From the NCBI RefSeq assembly GCF_900215215.1, contig NZ_OBDR01000001.1, positions 310,001 to 374,000 of the forward strand: 64,000 bases of DNA, in the 5' to 3' direction. Below are positions 17,816 through 27,219 of the stretch, piece after piece. Both the position numbers and the translations under genes were made by a program. The notes beneath the pieces are model-generated. The model had not been told where the DNA came from. It did not search any database and saw nothing but the letters and a program-made list of their open reading frames with translations. Every line of letters begins with the position of its first letter. Position 1 is the first letter of the stretch. This DNA is from Methanohalophilus euhalobius. GTDB taxonomy: Archaea > Halobacteriota > Methanosarcinia > Methanosarcinales > Methanosarcinaceae.

Positions 17816-18943
17816 TTATTTTTCTTTGGCGTGGTCGAGGATGTAGTCAGCCATTTGTTTTTTGAGTTTCATGTACTCCTGTGGGGGGAGGTCTATAAGG
17901 TCCAGCACACCATCTCTCATGAAACACGGTTTTGTGATCTTACAACACCATGCAAGACTACCAAAGCAGGTACTGTCACCGTATTCAAGGGGGGTACCTT
18001 TTACAAATTCCATTTTCAGGTTTGCAAATTCCCGGGGACTGAATCCCAGTTGTTTGGCCTTATTATGTACAGCACAGGGTTTTACCGGGAGGCAACAGAA
18101 AGTCAGTCCTCGCAGATCGCCCTGTCCTCTGCAAATATGTTTTGGAGCATTATACCAGCCGGTACTTTCCTGAAATTCAGAAACAGCATCTACAAGGCAA
18201 TCTATAATTTCCGGAGAGTCCATTGCCTGTCTTCCCACAGATACCATATCTGCACCTCTGGAAAACATCTCTTTTGCATCATCAAAGCTCTGTATCGAAT
18301 TATTGCCTATCAGGAAAATACGTGTTGCATCCCGGATGCGGCGGATAGTGTCAAGATCGGCACCTGCACCTTCTTTCATGGCATCGACATGGATTATATC
18401 AGCACCTGCACTTTCAATTGCCTTTGCAAGTTGTATGTCATCAACAACATTTGCCCTGATCTTGACTGAAAGCACGACACCAGTTTCTTTTATCCGCCTT
18501 ATCCATTCTGTAAGACGTGGGAGGTCTTCCATCAGGGCCTCTCCAACTCCTATTTCTTTCATCTCAGGTTGGCGGCAGTGTGCGTCCAGTTCCATTAATG
18601 TACCAGCATCCCTGATGATTTCTGCCACATCAAGTAAGGGTTTAAGTTCACTGCTGCGCAGGTTTATTCCCGCTGTCCCATTGAAATCAACGGCATTTAG
18701 CTCTTTTGTGATATATTCGATTGGCTCCTGTGATACAAATTCTTTTCTTCCCCTTTCTATGAGTTCACATGCTGCAGCATTGGTTTTCTCATCAAGGTTG
18801 TATCCGCCCATTATCACAAGTGCGGCACTTTTGCCATAATTGTTTACGAATGAACTGTCTGTAATACCCGCCATTGGAGCGATGGCGACTGGATTTTTTA
18901 AGTGGATATATCCTATATTTAGATCAAAAAGTTCTTGGGTCAC
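17816..18943 (-). CDS. Methanogenesis marker protein 9 (dihydroorotate dehydrogenase/Dus-like barrel with Cys-rich tail)
   Basis: 375 residues. An FMN-type TIM barrel (NPVAIAPMAGITDSSFV, GADIIHVDAMKEG, GADMVSVGRQAM) is followed by a cysteine-rich C-terminal domain (TFCCLPVKPC, STCFGSLAWCCKITKPCFMRDG). That domain corresponds to the methanogenesis marker 9 domain and could hold an iron-sulfur cluster. It is first in a minus-strand cluster with the CitG-like, DUF447 and deaminase genes. The substrate is unknown; flavin-dependent reduction of a cofactor or RNA is plausible. Confidence 0.88.
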   Translation of the reverse strand: MTQELFDLNIGYIHLKNPVAIAPMAGITDSSFVNNYGKSAALVIMGGYNLDEKTNAAACELIERGRKEFVSQEPIEYITKELNAVDFNGTAGINLRSSELKPLLDVAEIIRDAGTLMELDAHCRQPEMKEIGVGEALMEDLPRLTEWIRRIKETGVVLSVKIRANVVDDIQLAKAIESAGADIIHVDAMKEGAGADLDTIRRIRDATRIFLIGNNSIQSFDDAKEMFSRGADMVSVGRQAMDSPEIIDCLVDAVSEFQESTGWYNAPKHICRGQGDLRGLTFCCLPVKPCAVHNKAKQLGFSPREFANLKMEFVKGTPLEYGDSTCFGSLAWCCKITKPCFMRDGVLDLIDLPPQEYMKLKKQMADYILDHAKEK

Positions 18944-19049
18944 GTTGAAAGCCTCTATTTCTCGTTATTCAGGGGTCAATAGAAGAGACTTCAGCATATT
19001 AATTTTACGAATTGAAAAATAGGATGAACAATGAAAAATAAAGGATCAA

Positions 19050-19700
19050 TCAGTTCAGATCGACCCTTTTAGCAGTTGCAATGTATACAATACTTTCACA
19101 TATATTGCATGTATGGTCTGCAATACGTTCCAGATACCTGAGAACAAACATCATTTCCACTGCGTTTTCAATAACCGTTGAGTTGTCGATCATCATCTGG
19201 ACCAGATCCTGCCAGCCTGCGTAGACATTCCTGTCGACGATGTCATCTTTTGTAGTGATACCTTTTGCCAGCTCAGTATCCAGTTCTGAATAGGCTTTAA
19301 TGGATTGTTCTATCATTTCTTCACATGTGGCTATAATAGGTTTACATTCAGAAATTGAAAGAGCCTTCTCAGTATCCATCTTTTTTATTCTTTTGGCCAC
19401 ATCCACTGCCAGATCGCCCATTCTTTCCAGATCGATTGATATTCGATAAGAAGCCGTTATAAGTCGCAGGTCACTGGCAATTGGCTGCTGTAATGCCAGT
19501 AATCTTGTGATTCGGGTTTCAACTTTCTCTTCAAAATCATTTACTGTCTGATCCATTTCAATGATTTCCTGAGCAAGTTCTTTATCAATATTTGCAAGTG
19601 CCTTTATAGATTTCCTGAACATTTCCTGGGACACGGCACTCATATCAGAGATGTTTTCTTTTAGTTCATCAAGTTCAGCATGGTATTTCTCACGAACCAT
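19050..19700 (-). CDS. phoU: Phosphate transport regulator PhoU
   Basis: 216 residues with two three-helix PhoU domains and metal-binding-type segments (ERMGDLAVDVAKRIKK and ERIADHTCNICESIVYI). It is last in the pst operon, 4 nt after pstB. It represses phosphate uptake or signals phosphate status through PstB. The first residues MVREKYHAELDELKE are typical. Confidence 0.96.
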   Translation of the reverse strand: MVREKYHAELDELKENISDMSAVSQEMFRKSIKALANIDKELAQEIIEMDQTVNDFEEKVETRITRLLALQQPIASDLRLITASYRISIDLERMGDLAVDVAKRIKKMDTEKALSISECKPIIATCEEMIEQSIKAYSELDTELAKGITTKDDIVDRNVYAGWQDLVQMMIDNSTVIENAVEMMFVLRYLERIADHTCNICESIVYIATAKRVDLN

Positions 19701-19704
19701 TTAA

Positions 19705-20472
19705 TCACCCGAATCTTCCCGTGATGTAGTCTTCAGTACGTTTTTCCTTGGGATTTTCGAATATCTGGTTTGTTTCTCCAAACTCGATTATTTTTCCCAT
19801 AAGGAAAAATGCGGTGTAGTCAGAAATTCTGGCCGCTTGCTGCATATTGTGGGTAACAATTACAATTGTGTAATCCTTTTTTAATTCAAGAATCAGGTCT
19901 TCTATCTTATTTGTAGATATGGGATCAAGGGCACTGCATGGCTCATCAAAAAGTATGATTTCCGGTTCTACGGCCATGGTCCTTGCAATGCAGAGTCTCT
20001 GCTGCTGTCCTCCGCTGAGGTCCAGGGCTGATGAATCCAGCCTGTCAGATACTTCTCCGTAAAGAGCTGAATCCTGCAGGGTTTTATCAACGATGCCCTT
20101 TATATCTTTTTTGGGAACTTTGTGGATTTTTGGACCGTAGGCAATATTATCAAAAACTGACATGGGGAATGGGTTTGGTTTCTGGAAAACCATACCAACC
20201 TTCTTTCTGAGTTCAACTACGTCCACATCTTCATCGTAGATGTTTTTATTGTCGATTTTTACCCTGCCTTCGATATGACATACTTTTATAAGATCATTCA
20301 TCCTGTTTATACAGCGCAGGAATGTGGATTTTCCACATCCTGAAGGACCTATAAGAGCGGTTACACTTTTGCTGGGAATTTTTATATTTATGTCCTGGAG
20401 GGCTTGATTGGATCCATACCATAGGTTGAGATCCTCAACCTCTATGTCTGCGAAATTATTAATTTCACTCAT
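19705..20472 (-). CDS. pstB: Phosphate ABC transporter ATPase PstB
   Basis: 255 residues. Walker [11 protein letters not shown]-loop [10 protein letters not shown], signature LSGGQQQRL, Walker [14 protein letters not shown] and the switch His in IVTHNMQQA are all intact. It powers phosphate import through PstCA. The gene lies 17 nt downstream of pstA and 4 nt upstream of phoU. Confidence 0.98.
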   Translation of the reverse strand: MSEINNFADIEVEDLNLWYGSNQALQDINIKIPSKSVTALIGPSGCGKSTFLRCINRMNDLIKVCHIEGRVKIDNKNIYDEDVDVVELRKKVGMVFQKPNPFPMSVFDNIAYGPKIHKVPKKDIKGIVDKTLQDSALYGEVSDRLDSSALDLSGGQQQRLCIARTMAVEPEIILFDEPCSALDPISTNKIEDLILELKKDYTIVIVTHNMQQAARISDYTAFFLMGKIIEFGETNQIFENPKEKRTEDYITGRFG

Positions 20473-20489
20473 CTCTTATCCTCGAATAA

Positions 20490-21341
20490 TTATCTGTGAA
20501 GTTTTTTCCTGTAATGTTTTCTGATAATAATTGCTATGCTGTTTATGAGCAGTACCAATATCAGTAACACAAGAGCAGTTCCGTACTGTATGGGCCTGGT
20601 TTCCATGGGGTTGAGACCGGAGGTAGCCAGTATGAACAAATGATAGGGCAAAGCCATGAATTGTGAAAATACAGACTCCGGCAGACGTGGTAAAAAGAAA
20701 GCTGCACCTGTGAACATTATAGGGGCGGTTTCACCTGCAACCCTTCCAATACTCAGGATAATTCCGGTTACTATTCCGGGTAATGCTTCTGGTAATACTA
20801 TACTACTTATGGTCTTCCATTTTGTTACACCAAGGGCAAGAGAAGCTTCCCTGTGTTCCTGAGGAACGGTTATCAAGGCTTCTTTGCTTGCTCTGATTAC
20901 AACTGGCAATATCAAGAGGGAAAGGGTAAGGGATGCCGAGATAATTGACGGTTTAAATGCTAAATATTTAACAAACAATGCCAATCCGAACAATCCGAAC
21001 ACTACGGAAGGGGTTCCGGCAAGATTGTTGATTGCCATTTCAATGATCCAGGTTGAACGGCTTTCCTTTGCATATTCATTTAGGTAGATAGCTGAAAGAA
21101 CGCCAAGGGGGATTGCTACAGCCATGGATATGCCAACAAGATATGCTGTCCCCATCAAAGCGGGATAGATGCCACCTTCAGTCATCCGGTTTCTGGGCAT
21201 CTCAGTCAGGAACTCCCAGCTCATTATGCTGTATCCCTGTATTACAATGTAGAGTATAAGAATTGCTACAAATGCAACAACAATCCATATACATGCTCTG
21301 AGGAAACAAAATGCTAATTTTTCAGTCGTTCTTGGATCCAA
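20490..21341 (-). CDS. pstA: Phosphate ABC transporter permease PstA
   Basis: 283 residues, about six transmembrane helices. The inner-membrane permease signature EALPGIVTGIILSIGRVAGETAP contains the EAA-type loop. Translation appears to start at a TTG that abuts the pstC stop (TGATTG), so coupling to pstC is likely. It forms the channel with PstC. Confidence 0.95.
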   Translation of the reverse strand: MDPRTTEKLAFCFLRACIWIVVAFVAILILYIVIQGYSIMSWEFLTEMPRNRMTEGGIYPALMGTAYLVGISMAVAIPLGVLSAIYLNEYAKESRSTWIIEMAINNLAGTPSVVFGLFGLALFVKYLAFKPSIISASLTLSLLILPVVIRASKEALITVPQEHREASLALGVTKWKTISSIVLPEALPGIVTGIILSIGRVAGETAPIMFTGAAFFLPRLPESVFSQFMALPYHLFILATSGLNPMETRPIQYGTALVLLILVLLINSIAIIIRKHYRKKLHR

Positions 21342-22235
21342 TCAGAGCCCCTCCTTGAGTTTATATTTTCTCTTTATCCTATCTGCAACCATATTTATTA
21401 TGAAAGTCGTAATAAACAATACTGAACCAACTGCAAACAATGCATGGAAATGCGGGCTGCCTTTGGGTACTTCTCCCATTTCAAGTGCAATAGTTGCTGT
21501 CATTGTCCTGACAGGATCAAGAAATCCTTCGGGGAATCCAGGTATTATGGCCATGTTACCTGTTACCATCAATACTGTCATTGTTTCACCGATTGCTCTG
21601 CCTACTCCCAATATCACTGCGGCGGATATTCCGGAAAGGGCAGCCGGCAATGTTACTTTATAAATTGTCTGCCATTGTGTACTCCCCAGAGCTAATGAAC
21701 CTTCTTTAAGTGCCAGTGGTACCGCATTAATAGCGTCTTCGGAAATTGAAATTATTGTGGGTAGTGCCATCATTGCAAGCATTATAGAACCCGTAAGGGC
21801 TGTTTGGCCTGTGGGTATATCAAAAATATCTTTTATAAGAGGAACCAGGACTACCAGACCAAAGAAACCGTATACAACGGAAGGTATGCCTGCAAGGATT
21901 TCAATGAATGGTTTCAGTAAGTCAGCGATTTTTGGGCTTGCCAACTCTGAAATATATATTGCTGCAGCAAGGCCCAGGGGTACAGCTATGGCTATTGCGC
22001 CTGCTGTGACCAGAAATGAGCCGAATAAAAGGGGGAGTATTCCAAAACGTGGTGGGGTTGAAGCGGTGTACCATGAACTACCGGTTATGAAACCAGTAAA
22101 AGAACTTGTTTCGAATAATAGGTATCCATCTCTAAAAAGAAAAATACAAATGAAGAGAAGGACAACGACAGTCGTTGCCGCTGCTAAGAACAGGCCTATC
22201 TCAATGCCCTTCTCTTTAAGTCTTCTGTGAAACAT
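21342..22235 (-). CDS. pstC: Phosphate ABC transporter permease PstC
   Basis: 297 residues with six predicted transmembrane helices and the permease loop AALSGISAAVILGVGRAIGETM. The N-terminus (MFHRRLKEKGIEIGLFLAAATTVV) leads into the first helix. It is separated from pstS by 33 nt and abuts pstA. Confidence 0.96.
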   Translation of the reverse strand: MFHRRLKEKGIEIGLFLAAATTVVVLLFICIFLFRDGYLLFETSSFTGFITGSSWYTASTPPRFGILPLLFGSFLVTAGAIAIAVPLGLAAAIYISELASPKIADLLKPFIEILAGIPSVVYGFFGLVVLVPLIKDIFDIPTGQTALTGSIMLAMMALPTIISISEDAINAVPLALKEGSLALGSTQWQTIYKVTLPAALSGISAAVILGVGRAIGETMTVLMVTGNMAIIPGFPEGFLDPVRTMTATIALEMGEVPKGSPHFHALFAVGSVLFITTFIINMVADRIKRKYKLKEGL

Positions 22236-22268
22236 CGCTCACCTCTAAGGGTTCATGCTTCAAATCAT

Positions 22269-23177
22269 TTACTCAACAGGGAAGTATCCTACATCGTAGA
22301 CGATCTCTGTACCTTCCTCACTCAGGATATATTCTGTGAAGTCTGCAGCAAGGCCGGTAGGCTGTCCGTCTGTGTAAAAGTGAAGGGGTCTGGCAAGTGG
22401 ATAGTCGCCTGCAAGGATGTTTTCGGAAGTTGGTGCGACCATCCCGTTACCCTTGTTGACATCTACACCCTTTACGTTTTCATTGAGGTAAGCAAAACCG
22501 ATGTAACCGATTGCTGCATCGTTCTGTGAAACTGCCTGTACCACAGCACCATTTGAGCTCTGTGCGATTGCGTCTTCACGGAATTCGTTGTCTTCACCGA
22601 GTACTTCTTCCTGGAAGTAGCCGTATGTACCGGAGCTGCTGTCACGGTTAATTACTACAATTTCCTTGTCAGGGCCACCTACATCTGCCCAGTTGCTGAT
22701 GGAACCGTCATAGATTCCCTTAATCTGGTCGTAGGTCAGCTGGTCTACGGGATTTGCCGGGTTTACTACTACTGTGAGTCCGTCCCATGCGATTACGTGT
22801 TCAACAGGGTCAATTCCGTTTGCTTCAGCATTCTCTATCTCGGAGTCTTTCATCTTCCTGGAAGCCATTGCAATATCTACATCCCCATCTATCAGGGCTG
22901 CGATGCCTGTACCGGAGCCGCCTCCACTGATACTGATTGAAGCCTCAGGATGATTTGCCATGTAAGTTTCAGCTGCTGCCTGTGCAAGGGGGAGTACAGT
23001 TGTTGAACCTTTTACATTGATTTGTTCTGCTTGTGCAGCTTCTTCAGCACCGGTTGAACCTTCATCACCAGAACTTTCGGTTGGTTCTTCGTCATTGCTG
23101 ACACAGCCGGCGGTAAATAACGCCAGTACCATTACTAAAGTAAGTGCTATTGAAAGTATCTTTGACCTTTCTACCAT
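22269..23177 (-). CDS. pstS: Phosphate-binding lipoprotein-like PstS (copy adjacent to pstC)
   Basis: 302 residues. The signal sequence ends in a lipobox-like LFTAGCVSND, followed by an acidic Ser/Glu-rich linker. The phosphate-binding core has INVKGSTTVLPLAQAAAE, ISISGGGSGTGIAAL and NRDSSSGTYGYFQEE. It captures phosphate outside the membrane for PstCAB. It is highly similar to the next upstream gene, so the two are tandem paralogues. A 178-nt gap with its own AT-rich promoter region separates them. Confidence 0.97.
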   Translation of the reverse strand: MVERSKILSIALTLVMVLALFTAGCVSNDEEPTESSGDEGSTGAEEAAQAEQINVKGSTTVLPLAQAAAETYMANHPEASISISGGGSGTGIAALIDGDVDIAMASRKMKDSEIENAEANGIDPVEHVIAWDGLTVVVNPANPVDQLTYDQIKGIYDGSISNWADVGGPDKEIVVINRDSSSGTYGYFQEEVLGEDNEFREDAIAQSSNGAVVQAVSQNDAAIGYIGFAYLNENVKGVDVNKGNGMVAPTSENILAGDYPLARPLHFYTDGQPTGLAADFTEYILSEEGTEIVYDVGYFPVE

Positions 23178-23355
23178 AGTTACATTATCCTTTTCCTTTT
23201 GAAGGCTTAAGCCTCGGAAAAAGTAATGGATACCGTACTTATAGTCTTTATCGCAATATTCTATGCTACACTATATTTCAACATATAGTCTATATAGATA
23301 TATTGTGTATGTAATTTCAGGATACTTAAAAATAGAGGGCTAAGAGCAGGCCTTT

Positions 23356-24243
23356 TTAGGCGGGGAAGTACCCCACATCATTTATAGTTATTGTACCTTC
23401 TTCGCTCAGGATAAATCCTATGAAGTCTGCAGCAAGACCGGTAGGCTGTCCGTCTGTGTAGAAGTGCAGGGGTCTGGCAAGTGGATATTTGCCTGAAAGG
23501 ATATTTTCGGAAGTAGGCTCAACCATTCCATTCCCTGAATCTATATCTACAGCCTTCACACTATCATCCAGATATGCAAATCCTATGTATCCAATTGCTG
23601 CATCTTCCTGGGTGACTGCCTGGACAATGGCTCCGTTTGAATCCCGGGATACTAAATCCGGGCGGAATTTAACATCTCCTAATATTTCGTCCTTGAAATA
23701 GCCATATGTTCCGGAACTGGGGTCACGGTTCTGTATTATTATTTTCTGGTCTTCTCCACCTACCTCTGCCCAGTTGCTTATGGACCCATCGTAGATCCCT
23801 TTTATTTGCTCATAGGTCAGCTGATCTACAGGGTTTTCCGGGTTTACAACTACTGTGAGTCCGTCCCATGCAATTACGTGTTCAACAGGGTCAATTCCGT
23901 TTGCTTCTGCTGCTTTTTTTTCGGAATATTTCATTTTCCTGGATGCCATTGCAATATCGACTTCACCCTCGATCAGGGCTTTTATGCCCGTGGTTGATCC
24001 CCCACTAATAACATTTATTGACTTCTCAGGATGATTTTCCATATATATTTCAGCAGCTGCCTGTGCAAGAGGGAAGACAGTTGTGGATCCTTCTATGTTG
24101 ATCTTTTCGACTTTAGTATGTTCTGTTACTGTTTCATTTGTCTTCTCGTCTTGTGTGTTATCATTTTCATTAAGACATCCTGCAGCAAACAATGCCAACA
24201 ATAAGATAAGTATAATTATTAATGGCTTGTGTGATTTTATCAT
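23356..24243 (-). CDS. pstS: Phosphate-binding protein PstS, second paralogue
   Basis: 295 residues with a signal/lipobox segment (LLALFAAGCLNEND) and the same core as its neighbour (INIEGSTTVFPLAQAAAE, NRDPSSGTYGYFKDE). Long stretches such as the C-terminal HFYTDGQPTGLAADF are identical between the copies. It is first in the pst locus. A paralogue with different affinity or expression would widen the phosphate range. Which copy is dominant cannot be told from sequence. Confidence 0.96.
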   Translation of the reverse strand: MIKSHKPLIIILILLLALFAAGCLNENDNTQDEKTNETVTEHTKVEKINIEGSTTVFPLAQAAAEIYMENHPEKSINVISGGSTTGIKALIEGEVDIAMASRKMKYSEKKAAEANGIDPVEHVIAWDGLTVVVNPENPVDQLTYEQIKGIYDGSISNWAEVGGEDQKIIIQNRDPSSGTYGYFKDEILGDVKFRPDLVSRDSNGAIVQAVTQEDAAIGYIGFAYLDDSVKAVDIDSGNGMVEPTSENILSGKYPLARPLHFYTDGQPTGLAADFIGFILSEEGTITINDVGYFPA

Positions 24244-24548
24244 ATTAACCCTCTAATGTAAGTAAAGTTTCTTTTTAAAATAAGTGAACTAGCCATTTAT
24301 AAATATTTGTTAATATATTCTATATATGTATATATATTCCATGCTGTGAGCATATTGACTTACTCTTCACGTATAAAATCTAAAAAAGTAATTGAACATT
24401 TAGTATTGTTCAATCTCTTTTGGTACTATATGATTGCAAGTGTTGCAAAAGTATATGGCCATATTTCCCAGGCGCCTGTTCTCAAGATATGAGCTGCAAA
24501 AATAACATCGTATATTGCCTGGCACAACATTAGCCATTGTTTTTGCAC
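24244..24548. other. AT-rich intergenic region upstream of pstS
   Basis: Contains TATA-like runs at 24305-24340, probably the promoter of the second pstS. A small element TTGAACATT...AGTATTGTTCAA (about 24391-24413) gives an imperfect inverted repeat around TTGAACA/TGTTCAA. No RNA gene or convincing plus-strand gene was found. Confidence 0.5.
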
Positions 24549-24704
24549 TCATTTTCCTTCGATTCCACCTATGAGGAATCTGTAAAGGTCCATTTCTTCA
24601 TTGTCGAGGTTTCCGTTGATCCTTCCTCTGTATATTGTATGGGAAAGATCCGGATTACCGTTTTGGGATTTGAGTACCTTTTCATTTTTCTCAATGCATT
24701 TCAT
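24549..24704 (-). CDS. Small charged protein, 51 residues, unrecognised
   Basis: A minus-strand frame beginning MKCIEKNEKVLKSQNG and ending in TGA, rich in charged residues, with a well-formed helix-like tail (NEEMDLYRFLIGGIEGK). GGTGGAGG lies 14 nt upstream and a TATA box (AAAGTATATATTAATG, about 24754-24769) a further 45 nt upstream. In-frame GTG codons at 24716 and 24725 are alternative starts. I do not recognise the family. Confidence 0.55.
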   Translation of the reverse strand: MKCIEKNEKVLKSQNGNPDLSHTIYRGRINGNLDNEEMDLYRFLIGGIEGK

Positions 24705-24870
24705 ATTGTCTATCACTTCCTCCACCAAAACAAATATTGTATTTCATTAATATATACTTTATCCCTAATATCCATATATCCATTTTTAAATCATTATTTC
24801 ATCTGGCCGGAAGATGTAAAATAGGAAAAATAATATGCATGTCTATCCATAATTGGTCGAAGGGAAGAGT

Positions 24871-26238
24871 ATGAATGATATATTAATTAAGAACACTAAA
24901 GTTTTTTATAAAAATCAGTTGCAATCCGGTGAAGTGCTTATAGATGAGGGTAAAATAAAAAAAATTGCCAAAAATCTGAAGGGGGAGGATGCGGACAGGC
25001 ATATTGATGCACACGGGGGACTTACTATTCCTGCAGGCATCGATGTACATGTACATTTCCGGGAACCCGGTATGACCCACAAAGAAGATTGGTACTCAGG
25101 AAGCTGTGCAGCAGCTGCAGGTGGTATCGGGACAGTTGTGGAACACCCCAACACATTGCCGCCGGTTATTGACAGAAAATCTTTCAGGGAAAAGCTCAAA
25201 CTGGCAAATCGTAAATCCATCATTGATTTTGGAATTAATGGTGGTGTAGGAAAGAACATTGAAAAGCTGGAAAGTCTCTGGGGGCTGGGTATTACGGCTT
25301 TTGGGGAGATTTTCATGGCAGAATCAACTGCCGATCTGGGATTGGATTCAGATTTGCTAAAAGAGGCTCTTGAAACAATCCAGCAACTTGGAGCATTGGC
25401 CTGTATCCATGCTGAGGATGAAAATATCAAATGCGATAATGAAATCTTACTCAAGAAAGACTTCACTCCCCTATCCCATTCCCGGATTCGCTCCAATCAA
25501 TGTGAGGCAATGGCAGTTAAGAAAGCGCTCGAGTTATCTGGTTTAACCTCCGTAAATACTCATTTTTGCCACATCAGTACCCTGGAAGCTTTTGGTCAGC
25601 TAAAAAGGGAAAAATACATTCTTGAAAAAGAAAAAGCTTCGCGTCATTTAAGCTTTGAGGTAGCTCCCCATCACCTTTTCCTTTCAGACCGTGATTGGGA
25701 TAGGCTTGGTACTTTCGGCAAAATGAATCCTCCCCTTAGGAACCGACAAAGTGTGAAAGCGCTTGTTAATGGAATAAATGATAGTACTGTGGATGTTGTA
25801 GCTTCGGATCATGCTCCTCATAGGATGTCGGAGAAGGAGGGAGACATTAAGAGCGCTCCTTCGGGTGTACCGGGAGTGGAAACTCTTATGCCCCTTATGA
25901 TGGTGGGAGTTAAAAGAAATCTTTTTCCTCTCAAACGTCTCATTGAAGTCACAAGCAGCAATCCGGCAAGAATATTCGGACTTGACAACCACGGAAAAGG
26001 TGTTTTTGCTGAAGGCTATGATGCTGATCTAATAGTCATGGATCCAAGAAATGTGAAATCTATTAATTCAGATATGTTGCACAGTAAGGCAGGATGGACT
26101 CCGTATGAAGGGATGGAAGGCATATTCCCCGAATATACCATTTCCCGCGGGGAGATTATCTGGGATGGTGATATTGTGGGGAGGCGAGGAAGAGGTAATT
26201 TCCTTCCGGGTGCCGGTTCTGTTAAAGACGACGATTGA
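24871..26238 (+). CDS. pyrC: Dihydroorotase
   Basis: Third enzyme of pyrimidine synthesis, cyclising carbamoyl-aspartate to dihydroorotate. ATG 24871 (MNDILIKNTKVFYKN) follows GAAGGGA; an in-frame TTG upstream adds six residues. The metal site DVHVHFREPGMTHKEDW, further His ligands (CIHAEDEN, NTHFCHIST) and the catalytic Asp in VASDHAPHRMSEKE are present. It is about 455 residues, in the range of class I archaeal dihydroorotases. Confidence 0.95.
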   Translation: MNDILIKNTKVFYKNQLQSGEVLIDEGKIKKIAKNLKGEDADRHIDAHGGLTIPAGIDVHVHFREPGMTHKEDWYSGSCAAAAGGIGTVVEHPNTLPPVIDRKSFREKLKLANRKSIIDFGINGGVGKNIEKLESLWGLGITAFGEIFMAESTADLGLDSDLLKEALETIQQLGALACIHAEDENIKCDNEILLKKDFTPLSHSRIRSNQCEAMAVKKALELSGLTSVNTHFCHISTLEAFGQLKREKYILEKEKASRHLSFEVAPHHLFLSDRDWDRLGTFGKMNPPLRNRQSVKALVNGINDSTVDVVASDHAPHRMSEKEGDIKSAPSGVPGVETLMPLMMVGVKRNLFPLKRLIEVTSSNPARIFGLDNHGKGVFAEGYDADLIVMDPRNVKSINSDMLHSKAGWTPYEGMEGIFPEYTISRGEIIWDGDIVGRRGRGNFLPGAGSVKDDD

Positions 26239-26310
26239 TGTACATACTTTCTTTTTTTATGTCCATGGTGCGCAAAATTATATATGCACTATGGACTATA
26301 TTCTTAAAGC

Positions 26311-27219
26311 ATGGTACGTAACAAATACCCGGTTCATACGACACTCAGTTCGGATGCCATTAAAGTTCTTGATAGGTATGAAAAAGAACTTGGTGCTAAA
26401 AACCTTGTACTCGAGAAAGCTTTACTCTCGCTTGACAAGGGGCGCTTCAGGTCAAAAATGGATGCCGGTAATTTGCAATGTTCAATAAAACGGATAAGTA
26501 CCGGTATTGTTGGGCTGGATGATATGCTGGAAGGAGGTATACCGGAAGGCTTCTCAGTGATTATTACAGGTCCTCCTGGAACGGGAAAGACCACTCTTTG
26601 CATGCAATATCTTATGGAGGGTGTAACCAAAGGAGAGAAATGTGTCCTTTTTTCCTTTGAAGAACGTCTTCCACAGCTAGTGCAACAATTTATGAGATTT
26701 GGCTGGGATGTTGCAAAATACATCGATGATGGCTACCTGGAAGTTTTTGGGATGTCGATGCTGACCTTTGAAGAGATCACAGAGATTATTGAGACGTATA
26801 AGCCCTGCAGGATAGTGTTTGATTCCCTTAATGTTTTTAGCAATCCTGAAAATTTCCGCAATTCCGGAGGCTGGCGTTCGTTACACAGGACGATTAAAAA
26901 TAGGGGTATAACTTCATTTTTAATAACTGAAAAAAAGCATGGTATTGATACCAAAGATTTTGATGAATATGATTTTCTGGGTGATGGTATCATATTTCTT
27001 GATTCCATGCAATTAAATGATATTGATACCACCTTAACTCCTGTTATGGCCATACAAAAAATGAGGGCTACAAAAATAGATCCCACGCCTCAATCATTCA
27101 GGTTCGGTGAGAAAGGGATTGAAAAATATCGTTCCATCCAAACATCAAAAGTTCTGCAAAATAAAATTGGAAATCAAGGTAATAGTAGTCCTTATTCAAG
27201 GAATGAACCCGGATATTAA
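26311..27219 (+). CDS. KaiC-like RecA-superfamily ATPase
   Basis: 302 residues with one KaiC domain from about residue 60. The landmark segments are STGIVGLDDMLEGGIPEG, Walker A TGPPGTGKTTL and Walker B CRIVFDSLNVF. The N-terminal 55 residues (HTTLSSDAIKVLDRYEKELG) look like a short ribbon-helix-helix or coiled segment. Single-domain archaeal KaiC-like proteins are often signalling ATPases, some linked to motility or regulation. The 3' end overlaps the convergent membrane-protein gene by 24 nt. Confidence 0.88.
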   Translation: MVRNKYPVHTTLSSDAIKVLDRYEKELGAKNLVLEKALLSLDKGRFRSKMDAGNLQCSIKRISTGIVGLDDMLEGGIPEGFSVIITGPPGTGKTTLCMQYLMEGVTKGEKCVLFSFEERLPQLVQQFMRFGWDVAKYIDDGYLEVFGMSMLTFEEITEIIETYKPCRIVFDSLNVFSNPENFRNSGGWRSLHRTIKNRGITSFLITEKKHGIDTKDFDEYDFLGDGIIFLDSMQLNDIDTTLTPVMAIQKMRATKIDPTPQSFRFGEKGIEKYRSIQTSKVLQNKIGNQGNSSPYSRNEPGY

